A stretch of DNA of 64,000 bases, from positions 319,563-383,562 of the forward strand of contig JH720358.1 in the NCBI GenBank assembly GCA_000231825.2, written 5' to 3'. The stretch comes from Tetrahymena elliotti 4EA. Taxonomy: Eukaryota; Ciliophora; Oligohymenophorea; Hymenostomatida; Tetrahymenidae. Below the pieces are notes generated by a model. The model worked only from the letters and a program-made list of their open reading frames with translations. It was not told where the DNA came from and made no database searches. Shown one piece after another: positions 41,616 to 51,754 of the stretch. The translations under genes were made by a program, and so were the position numbers. Positions within the stretch are counted from its first letter, which is position 1. Every line of letters begins with the position of its first letter.

Positions 41616-43049
41616 ATGAGTACAGAGAGTGAATAAATAAAGCACAATGATGAAATTAAATCAAATGAAGATGAGTAAAAGATGGAGTTAGAGACAACAG
41701 ATGTGAAATAAGATGAAGATTAGCAAAACGAAGATGAAAAAGAGCAGAAAAAAGAAAATGAGAATCCAGATGAAATGACATTAGAAGACTTAATAAAAAC
41801 AGAAAAGAAATCTCTGCGAGATAGAATTATTAAGCAGAAGCAGAAAGTGAAAGTCGTCGAAGGAAGTACAAGATCTTTTTCTGAACTGTTTTAATTGTTT
41901 GCCTACTAATGACTTAGAATAATATTATACTAATAGAAAATTTCAATGAGAGGTAGAACATCAATTTTGAAGACGAGACTTTGACACTAAGACCAGAAGT
42001 GGTAATTAATTGACTAAAATAATCAATTTTTTGCTAAATTATGTTTTCAGAAGGTTTTAAATAATAAAAATAATTTTTTTAATGAAGTTGCATGTTTATG
42101 GAGTAGATTTCTTGAGCACACAAGACATTATGAGCTATTTTAGTAGATTTAATCCAGAAAAGATAGAATGGCTCAATGATTCATCTTGTAATGTTGTTTT
42201 TCCAAGCGAAGAGATAGTTGAATAGGCTGTTTAGTCTCTTTCTTTAACAATACAAAATGATCCAAACCTTTCAGAAGAATGGAAAAAAGGTATACCATAT
42301 AAAGAAAGAAATATTGAGTTTTCATTATACTTCAGAATTGCTACCACAAAAGTATATTTAAATTTCTGTTTCTTTCACTGATAGGCATAAATAAATAAAT
42401 AAATAAATAAATAAAATAAATACAATAAATAAATAAATGTTTACTTTTCTTTTAGAATGAAAGAGGAGATATGATATTTAAATGATAGTTTTAATTAGAA
42501 AAATTATTATAGGAGTAAAAAGAAATAATAAAATAAATATTATATTAGGATGTAAAGGGTGAATAAGTCTCAGGAAAAGAATCTCAATACTACAAATATA
42601 TGAGACAAAAGACTTAAGATTAGAGGTAGCAAAGATAAAGTAGATATGAAGATAGAAATAGATATAGAGGAGGAAATAATAAGGGGTATAATGATAGAGG
42701 TAGAAGTTAATAGTAAAGCAAAAGACACCAAAGATCAACCAGAGCTGATACTAAGGATTGGAAAAAAGAAAAACTGAGCAAAGATAATAAAAGAAATAAA
42801 AGAAATCGTAGTTCATCATCCCAATCATAGGATGATAGAAGTAATTCATTAGATTAAAAAAATCAAAGCAAAAGTAGAAGCAGAAGTCGTTCTTTCAAGG
42901 ACTCAAATTCAAATAAATCTTCTTCTCCTGTATCTAAATCTCCTAAAGAAAGGTAATAGGAAAAGAGAAGTCTATCAAGAGAAAACGAAAACAAAAAAAG
43001 TAATGAAGAAACAGTTGACCAACAATAAAACGACAATGATGATTTATGA
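41616..43049 (+). CDS. NCBP3-like (nuclear cap-binding subunit 3) RNA-binding protein
   Basis: Likely binds capped or exported mRNA with the cap-binding/TREX machinery in the nucleus. Exons 41616-41865, 41937-42001, 42088-42351 and 42489-43049 give 379 aa. After an acidic N-terminus and a basic helix (SLRDRIIKQKQKVKVV), the RRM-like core begins RPEVLHVYGVDFLSTQDIMS and continues YFSRFNPEKIEWLNDSSCNV; the IEWLNDSSCNVVF element is the hallmark of NCBP3 (C17orf85) relatives. Then come the short conserved element FRIATTK, ESQYYKYMRQK, an RG-rich patch (NRYRGGNNKGYNDRGR) and an SR-rich tail (SKSRSRSRSF). The splice sites at 41866, 42087 and 42488 were picked to fit the family and keep frame. The last junction is least certain, because an earlier acceptor at 42457 would lead into a TGA. 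Confidence 0.75.
42387..42438. repeat. (AAAT)n microsatellite inside an intron
   Basis: A near-perfect run of AAAT/ATAA units, interrupted once, within the third intron of the NCBP3-like gene. Confidence 0.8.
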
Positions 43050-44026
43050 GTTTTATTATATTATAATAGTTGTTTATTTTTTAAATATTTAAAAATTAAT
43101 ATAAATTACACTCTTACTACATAAATTTATTCGCTTTAAGCCAGTTAATCAATATCCCAGGATTTATTTTTTGTTAAGGTAATTAACATTATTTACTGTT
43201 TGTAAATAACAAAAAGAAATTTTATTAAAATACTTAAAAAGTTATTTTTTAAACATTTTAAGCATTTTATTTAGAAACTTCAATACATTTACTCAAAATA
43301 AAAAAATAAATTTTATTAAAACATTATTTCTTTAAAAAAGTAAATTTTTTTAACAAACATATTCAGCATTTTTTCATTTCTAATTTGCATAGAAAAACTC
43401 ATTTCTTCATGAATTTAAGATTTTATGTAATGTCTTTTTGTTTCTAAGTTTTCCTGTGGTTCTTATTCCACCTATTGATTATCTCTCAAACATCAAATTC
43501 ATATTAGGATCTGAAATTAAATATTAAATTTTAAATATGAATTACTTATTTTAAAAAGTAATTTTTTTAAATTTTGAAGTGAATAATATTTTTTATCATA
43601 TAATAATTTATAAAAAATAATTACCATTCAAATTAATCAAGATAAAATAAGTATTTACTTATTTAAATCATATAAAAATTCCTAATTTACAATCATTTTT
43701 AATAACCAAAAGATATTTGTCAAAATTATAACTAAACAGTCTCAATATATAATTTTAATAGAAAATAAATTAAAAATAATTCTACCTTGGTTATTTTTTA
43801 CTAGAATTTATCAATATTATTAATGCAGTAAATATTTATATTATTTGATTCCTCTCTTTTCATATTTTTCAAGAAAGAACAAAAGATTAACTTTAAAAAT
43901 TTCTCATATTTTATAAATTTTTTCACAATAATTCGTTGCTTTTAAAATCCAATCATTTGTTTTTCTGTATTTAAAACAAAATTTTCAAATCAAAAACAAA
44001 TTAATTTACATCAAAATATATTAAAT
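43050..44026. other. AT-rich intergenic stretch
   Basis: No gene or clear motif seen between the NCBP3-like and coiled-coil genes. Confidence 0.5.
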
Positions 44027-45464
44027 ATGAGTTAGTAGAGTGGTAGAAATACTGCGAATTAGAAAAATGTTTTGAGAAAGCCATCAACTAGTGAAAGATC
44101 GTCTAAGTTGCAAATAAACTCAGTTCCTTCTTCACAAGAAAAGATTAATTCAACATAAAGCACAAGTTCAAATAATTTTAAGCTTCCCCCAACAAACAAT
44201 TAAAATAGTAAAAATGTAGTATTGATGTAAAATGTAGCAGGAGTAATATTATTATTAGAAGTTATTTTAGCAAGCAGAAATAAAATATAAGTATTTATAA
44301 TTAGGATGGTTTATGGTGTACTGTAAAGGAAGATAGGTATGCCCAATAAGCAGAGAAATTTGTTGAAAAGAAAACTAAATAAGCAGAATCTAAGATTGAA
44401 AGTGAATTAGTCAATGCTCTTGAAAAGTAATGCTCAGAAATAGGAAAGGAGTTAGAAGTAGAAAAGATAAAAGTGTAGAATAAGAACATAGAAATAGTTT
44501 AATTAAAGAAAATAATTGACTAGCAGAATGTGGTAAATAATAGAAAACATATTTTTGATAAAATTATAAAATGAGTTCAAATTAATTGTTTTTTTATTTG
44601 AATTGTTAGCAATTGTAAGAATAGTCAACAGAAATAATGCATTTAAGAAACTCGAAAAAAAACTTAGAGGAATAATTAGAGAAAACCAGAGAAGGGTTCA
44701 ATTAATTAAAAAGAGATATGAATAGAGTTTAGTCTGATTCTTCATCAGAAACATAAAAAGCAAGCGATTTGAAAAATATTTATTTAGAACTGAAAAAATA
44801 GTTTGAGGAATATAAATTAGTTATGAAATAAAGAATAGACGAAACAGAATAAAAATTGGAGGAAACTTTAGAAGAAAATGAAGATATGAGAAGAGATTTG
44901 TAAATTAAATCTGAAATTTCTCAAAGAATTGAACTTGAAAGTAAAACAATTTTAAACAAAAATACAATTTAAATAAATAAATCAAATGTAAATAAAAAAG
45001 GACTTAAAATATATGAACAAAAAGAATAACAAAGCATAAATGAGAATGAAAAAAGAATAGAAAAACTTACTAAATTGTTAGAAGAAAATGCAGTTCTAAG
45101 TGAAAAACTTTCAGAGTCTGAAACATATAAAAAGAAATTCAAAGAAAAGAATATTTAATTGGAAAAATCACTTAAAGAAATTTAATAGTAAAGGGATAAA
45201 ATAGAATAAGCATATATTTAAATGAAAAAAAGAGTTAATGATTTAAGTGTTTTAAAAACCACCAACAATAAAATCTTGGAAGAGAAGATTAAATCACTCT
45301 CTAAAGAAAATGAAGATCTAATTGAAGAAAATAAAAAGCTAAAAAAACAACTTTCAAGAAAGCCAGCTGTGGCATAAGATTAAGAAGAAGAGGAAGAAGA
45401 AGAACTAGAAGAAGTCAAAGCAAAACCTTTCCTTTTTGGTCCTATTGATAATGGAAAGTTCTGA
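44027..45464 (+). CDS. Long coiled-coil protein
   Basis: Predicted structural or tethering protein of 438 aa. Exons 44027-44226, 44271-44532 and 44610-45464 keep frame. The N-terminal 65 residues are S/N/Q-rich and disordered (MSQQSGRNTANQKNVLRKPS). From about residue 85 (QDGLWCTVKEDRYAQQAEKF) the chain is almost continuous heptad-like coiled coil, rich in E, K, L and Q (ELVNALEKQCSEIGKELEVE, LEEQLEKTREGFNQLKRDMN), broken by a few N/S-rich linkers. It ends with an acidic run (EEEEEEELEEV) and FLFGPIDNGKF. The first intron (44227-44270, 44 nt) was chosen by frame; a longer intron ending at 44304 is an alternative. No family assigned. Confidence 0.75.
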
Positions 45465-46539
45465 TTTTATGAATTTATTAATTAAAACTAATCTGAATTT
45501 ATTTATTTTATTATTTATATTTTTATACATTTCTCTAATGATATCAAAAAAATATTTTATAGTAAAGCTATCTAGTTTATTTTATTTAAATCAAGTATTT
45601 CTTTTAAAAACTAAGTTAAGCGATTATTGCATAATTTATGGAAAAGGTTTTGAGATTTTATTTAAAAGTAACTTTAAAAAATTATTTTATTTTTGCAAAA
45701 TGTTAAGATGGTAAAAATCAGAAAATGAAATTTCAAAAATTACAAGAAAATTTTTAATAGAAATAACTATAAATTTATAAATCAATTATAGATACTTTCT
45801 TTGCTCAGCTTAGTAGATACCTAAATAACAATATGATAAATAAAAATTTCAAAGTGAATTGAAGAGTTTTTAATTATCAAAGAATTATTTATCTCTCTAA
45901 TTAATTAAATAATTGGATGAATCAATATAGAAAAGCTAAATTCCTCAGTTATTAGTAAAGAAGTTAAATAATTTTTTTTTATTTAAAAATAAAATGAGTG
46001 TTATTAATGTCAAATGCAAAATAAAATGTTTGTAAAGAGTAGTTTTTCTTTATTTTAAAGAAATACAAATTAAAATGTATATTTAAGAATGTTAATTTAG
46101 GTTAGATTTATGTAATATTTGATTTCAGTTAATTTTTCATATTAATTTAAGATCTAATTCTTTCAACCAATTATTTATCAAAGAAAAAAATTCTTAAACA
46201 GAGATTAAAATTGTTATCTTAAACCATTTTTAAAGAAACATTAATAATAAAATATTTCTAGTTTCCAACAAAAGTGTAGTGTTTGAGAAAATTTAATATT
46301 TTGTCTAAACTAAAAAATTTTTTTTTTTTGAAATTGAGAAAAAACTTTGCATTAGGGTCTGTCTGCATGGGATGGGTTTGCATTACACAAATAAAAAAAA
46401 ATGAATTAAGGAGTAGCTGAATTAAAATAATTGTAGGTTCTTTTGATATAAATTGAATTTATGTGAGTTAGATTGAAAGAATACAGGAAATAAACAGTGA
46501 ATAATGATGACAAAATAAATAGATAATAAGTAAAAATGA
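45465..46539. other. AT-rich intergenic stretch with a small mixed-composition island
   Basis: No protein gene is recognised. At about 46350-46395 a G-rich island (GGGTCTGTCTGCATGGGATG) between two TTTGCATTA copies stands out from its surroundings and might belong to a small RNA. Confidence 0.4.
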
Positions 46540-47462
46540 AGAGTAAAATAATAGTTTGAAGGATTTAAATAATTTATTTTAAAGACTACTACTCATTTAA
46601 TAAACATGTAAGTAACAGTTTTTAATATAAATAGTAAATCGATGAATTATTAGATATTTTTGGCATTTAATAGCTTGATAAATCTATAATAACTTAAAGT
46701 GAATATTTTGTTGATATATATATATTCTCCTGTTGCTAGCTAGTATAAATTATCTTTAAACCAAGCTAATTCTTATTCAAACTAAGAAAATATCTCCTAA
46801 TTCGGAACAACCATTCTCTTAAACAGTTCGCTCAGTAGATTTTTAGTTTTGTTCTTCTCCAGTTTCTTCTCTTGGAGTTGTATCTATTGCATAATTATAT
46901 TTATATTTAGTATTAATTTATATTAAAATAAATATTGCTAAGTCTTTTCACATTATTCAAATTTAATTGCGCTTTCATTTTTCTTATTACTCTTTTTATA
47001 ACCTATTATGCAAACAGGTAAAATTTAAATCATATTAGTGATTTTCTCTTATCCTTATTCAATTTACTTAAATATCATGACTACTTTATTTATACTTGCT
47101 CAAATCTTAATTATCAATAATAACTCCTATTATGAACAGCTAGCTTGCTTGATACCAACACAGAAGTGGCATTATTAGATGAAATTTATTAATTTTAGCT
47201 TAATTGAACTATTTAAGCATCTAATCAGTTGAAAGAGATAATAACTGTTTAGTTATGTGGGTTATGTGAGCGCTTGAGTGAAAAAAGTCTTAGCTAGATT
47301 TTTGGAATGAATAGTAAATAATGGATAGATATATTACCTAATGTTGGTGTCAGACTTATATCTGTACCAGTTAGGAAGAGGTCTGTTTTACTTGATCTTT
47401 CTTCCGAATCTCTTTTTCATATTAAGAGTCTTATTAGCTCCCTTTTTTAATAGAATAAATGA
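46540..47462 (+). CDS. Doubtful multi-exon gene with an unexplained in-frame TGA
   Basis: Several pieces look coding but do not join cleanly. A segment ending at 46607 (NNSLKDLNNLFQRLLLIQQ) is followed by a strong donor GTAAGTAAC, and joins in frame to 46740-46879 (KKISPNSEQPFSQTVRSVDF). Separately, ATG at 47008 (exon 47008-47017) joins in frame to 47140-47462: MQTASLLDTNTEVALLDEIY, then a TGA at 47205-47207, then about 84 more open codons containing ITVQLCGLCERLSEKSLSQI and VGVRLISVPVRKRSVLLDLS up to TGA 47460-47462. The last part has ordinary protein composition. A missed splice, a sequence error or gene decay could explain the TGA. No family recognised. Confidence 0.3.
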
Positions 47463-49211
47463 AAATTCATTAGTTATGATTGCCTTAGTGTCTATTAAAT
47501 TTGCAAAATTTTACCATTTCTTTAATTTGCTCTTGCTTTTACTTTTTTTTATATTTTTCACACAAATATTAATTTAATTCTTTTGTTTCCTTCTTGAAAG
47601 ATTTTTAGCTTTTTTATTTTTCCCTTTGTGAACAGTCTTTCATTCTATTTAAACATATTAAAATTAAACAATCAATACTCAAACCATTGCCAATCTATCT
47701 ATCTATCTATCTATCTATATTCTTTCAGCCATTTTGATCCTCTCATTATTCCTTTTCTTCATCCATATATTTTTTGCTACTTATGAAGCTCAATTATTTA
47801 TCTTTTTTATTTTATTTTTACCATTTTCTACAATAATTTTTTTCATGAAAATATAATATTTCTTTTCTATTTTCTTCAATAAAACATTTTGAAAGCTATA
47901 ATTTAATTTCAAAAAAAGATATTTGTAAGAAATTATTAAATATTTTAATAAAATATTTCTTTTTTTCTAAAACAAATTTGATTTTAAAAAATAAATTTAA
48001 GAAAAAAAATTAGATTTTTAATGAAAAATATTAAAAATGAAATCTATTTTAAAGAGTAATTTGCATGAAAGAAAAAAGTTCTGATTGGACTTTATTAATT
48101 TATTTTGATATTAATCTCTATCATCAAGTTAATTTTTAAGTACACTCTTTTATGTTAACTATCTGCTTTTACAGCATATTTTTAATTCTTAAGAAATCTT
48201 ATTAAATAATATTTATTTCTTTTATAAAATAATAAAATATTTAAAACATTTTTTAATGCAAAATTAATATGGTTTAAGTATTATTAAGATATTTTTATTA
48301 AAAAAATTATTACTTATGAAATTTAAATCGAAACTAATCAGAACATTCTTTTGATAAATTTGGCCAAAAAAAAGAATAAAACAGTTAATTACTAATTTTA
48401 TTTTAAATTATTTTTTATTTAAAATATTATTGAGAATTATTTTTAAAAAAACAAACTTAGATAACTTTATTAGTTTGTTAAAAATATTTATTTTGTTTTA
48501 AGATAGATAATTTACTTAACATAATTGACTAAAACTCTATTAAATCAAATTTTAAAAGATTAATTTTCTATTTAAGGGATTGTTTAATTTTTTCAAAAAT
48601 CAAAATGTTTTCAATTAACTTAAGATAATTATTTTTGAACAAATTTATTTTATTTTTGAGAAATATTCTTTTAGGACTATTATGAATATTTGAGATAGAG
48701 TAGAAAATGAATACTACTACTTTTTTTAATGAAGTTCAATAAAATTTATTATATTGAATTTTAAGATTGATATATTTAAAAATGGTTTTTATCATTAATT
48801 TTTTAATTTATAGTTTATAATACTTTGAAAGATAAAATAAATAATCTAAAAATTTTATTAAAATTAAATTTGCAACAAACGATTAAACAATTAAAAAAAA
48901 ATTTGAGTAATATCTTATTTAATTGATAAAACTTGGTATTTAAATTTACTTTAAAAAAAATGTAAGTATCAATTGTGCAATTTCAAGAAAATTTGTATTT
49001 ATAAAATTTACTATTTATCTGATAGATAGGCTGATGACACCTAACTAAGCTTAAGAATTTAAGTTTTTCTATTTTAATTTTTTGATATGGTTGATAAAGA
49101 GTTCACACAAAATAATTAACTATTCCTTAATTAAATTTTATATAAAAATTAACAAATTCAAAATTTCAACTATTAGTTTAATATTATTTAATTCAAGCGA
49201 AAATTGTATAT
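47463..49211. other. AT-rich intergenic stretch
   Basis: No gene seen. A (CTAT)n microsatellite lies at 47694-47718. The right end should contain the promoter of the DHHC gene. Confidence 0.5.
47694..47718. repeat. (CTAT)n microsatellite
   Basis: About six CTAT units in intergenic DNA. Confidence 0.8.
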
Positions 49212-50049
49212 ATGAGTAGTTAGCTTCCAGCTCACATTTAATTGTAAGAACCTTTAGAAATAGAAGCTGTAACTAAGGATGAAGATAATGGACTGGAAAT
49301 TATATTATAAAATTAAGATATTGAAAACAATTTAGGAAATAATAACACAAAATAAAATGGTGATTGCATTAGAATTATGAGGAATTATGGGTAGACATAC
49401 CCAAGAAATTTTGGAAAATATTGCGTTTTTAGATTTAGAGACAACGAACCTACAATCACATTAGGTCCTCATTGTAAAAAATTTGAAGTTTTCAAGAGTA
49501 TATGCATATGAATAAATACATTTTGATAAAATAATAGGGCCCTTGTTTTTATTTGCTTACCTAATTTTGTCATTAGCTAGTTATAAATTAATAGAATACT
49601 CTTTTGAATTCTTTTCTGCTCTGTATTGCTTGTGTTCAGTTTCAGTATCGTTTACTATGCTTATATCTTACATGATAACAGCTCTAAAAAATCCTGGTAT
49701 TTGCTCAGCTAAATATTAAATACTTAATGAATAAGATGTTATTGGTATAAAAAGGTATTAATTTAGATTAATATATTATGTTATTTTAATTGAAAGGTAA
49801 AAATTAAGAGTTAAAATTTATATTTTTTAATATTAACACTTTAGATATTGCAAACCATGTTAAATTTTAAGACCAAGAGGAACTACTCACTGTTATGATT
49901 GTGATGTTTGTGTTACTGAATATGATCATCACTGTCCTTGGACTGGTAAATGTATAGGCTCGGGAAATTTATAAGCTTTCTATATATTCGTTATGTCTGT
50001 TATGACATTTATGATCTATTCAATTTTGCTGGTATTCAGTAAAATATGA
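49212..50049 (+). CDS. DHHC-type protein S-acyltransferase, possibly incomplete at the C-terminus
   Basis: Transfers palmitate from acyl-CoA to cysteines of target proteins at a membrane. Exons 49212-49473, 49538-49754 and 49845-50049 encode 227 aa. After a soluble N-terminus come two membrane helices (about residues 90-150: LFLFAYLILSLASY and CSVSVSFTMLISYMITA), a short NPG turn, and the cysteine-rich domain YCKPCQILRPRGTTHCYDCD, VCVTEYDHHCPWTGKCIG. The catalytic DHHC and the zinc ligands are all present. A third helix follows (FYIFVMSVMTFMIYSILLV), then TGA. The family usually has four helices. The fourth may lie in a distant exon (a hydrophobic open stretch starts near 51513, FTMIVIIVQITIIFAL), with a donor at 50039 (GTAAAATATG), but that would need a 1.5-kb intron. 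Confidence 0.88.
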
Positions 50050-51754
50050 AAATTATATTATTTATTTATAGTAAATTAATTTATCTTAATGACCATCACC
50101 TTCAAAAATAATTTATTCTTATTATTTGTTTCCATATAGAATAAAGTGTAATTAATGCAACTAATTTAAAAAGTTAAAAATATCAAAACATAAAAATTAT
50201 TATTTGAAAAAACAAAAGTATTCATTAAGTTTTTCTTATTTGATTTTTTTGGACTAAAATGTAAGTGATAATTAGTGAATAAAAAGTACATGTAAATTAT
50301 TTGTAGTGAGAAAGCTTCAATCATTTAAAAATAAGAAAAAGAAAAAAAAACTTTTAATTATCTTTGATAATAATATTTTTTTGTTTAAAATCTTTAATTT
50401 GTTTATTAACTGATCAAAGTTTTTATGACTTAAATGAGGATATTCATAAATTCTTTCATTAAATCACCTAAATTTGCAATTAAAAAACTTAAATAATCTG
50501 CATGAAAAAAATCTAACCTAGTAATAGGTATAAATGGAGAGTTATTTTTCCAAAATTTAATCAACTGAACCAAAACAATCCACTAAAAAATTATTTATTT
50601 TACTCTAAAGAATTCAATTAACAATTAATTAATAACATGACGTAATCATTGGTTTGATTTTCAGTAATACAAATACTCTTTCAAATCAAATGATTTAATA
50701 ATTAATAATGTATTAAATAACCAAAATATTCTAAAAAAAAGCTAATATTTTCCCCTCTTTAAAATACTTGATCAGTAATAAATATAATTATAATAATTAG
50801 AAATCAATCGATTCATTTATTGAAATCAAATTAAAAAAAATAATTAATTTGATTAGTTTATCAAAAAATTATCTTTTTCTTCTTGAAAGTATTTAAATGA
50901 GTTCTTAAGAATAAATGATAAAAAAATCTTTAGAAATCCATTCATTTATTAAAGCCAAATTAAAAAAATATAATTAATTTGATTTAAATTCCTTAAACAT
51001 TTTAAAAAACTTCATTATTATGAAGTATTTAATTAGTAATTAACTGATGGTATGATAATCTAATTATTTATCAAGAAAAAATTAATTTGATGAGAAATAA
51101 TTGAAAAAAGTCAAATATTTTTTTATTTTTTAGTTCTAAAAAATATTAATTTGTACATAAATTACAAAAAAGCACAATTCATCTTAAATGAAGAGAATAT
51201 TTAAGAAAAGTGTTATTAGTTAAGTAAAAAAAGGAAATTTTATTTTTAATAAATATATTGATGGTTGTTTTGTATTATTAGTAATTTTTAATTATTTGGT
51301 AATAATTTTTGAGAAGAAAGTCATTTTAGAAATAAATTTTTAAATAAAAAAAATTAATGAATAAATTATCTTTCTTTTTTTTATTTGAGATTGATTACTG
51401 GTAATAATTTCTTTTTAGAACTATTTTATAAAATGATTGTTTAATTTCTAAATAGATTCTTATGAAAGGAATAATATTTAAAATAAACTTTCATTTATGT
51501 TAGATTGAAAGGGATGTTTATTTTTACTATGATTGTAATTATAGTATAGATTACAATAATTTTTGCATTATGGTTACAAACTTATTTTTTCAGTATAAAA
51601 GTTATTCAATATTTTTGTTTGTTTGCCTTGAATCTTTAATAAGTATAGAATATCCAGCGAATTCTTTATATAAAACCTTCTTAGCTAATAAAATTAATCA
51701 CAATTGAAATTGCATTCAAAAAGCTTAATTTTATAAAAATAGCAAAAAGCACCC
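50050..51754. other. AT-rich stretch between the DHHC gene and the C2-like gene
   Basis: Mostly A/T runs. The only protein-like piece is a hydrophobic open stretch at about 51513-51600, which could be a further exon of the DHHC gene. Otherwise nothing is seen. Confidence 0.4.

Noticed and set aside
42478..42738. Minus-strand hydrophobic 86-residue frame
   Set aside because: Antisense of the RG/Q-rich part of the NCBP3-like gene; hydrophobicity arises from reversing AAA/GAT-rich codons.
45436..45714. Plus-strand 92-residue hydrophobic frame
   Set aside because: Starts inside the coiled-coil gene in another frame and continues into A/T-rich 3' flank; it is T-rich noise.
47205..47207. TGA as a selenocysteine codon
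   Set aside because: No CxxU or other redox motif nearby and no recognisable family; a missed splice, error or decay is more likely.
47341..47577. Hydrophobic 78-residue frame
   Set aside because: Overlaps the candidate gene in a different frame and turns into poly-T-derived Leu/Phe; no family features.
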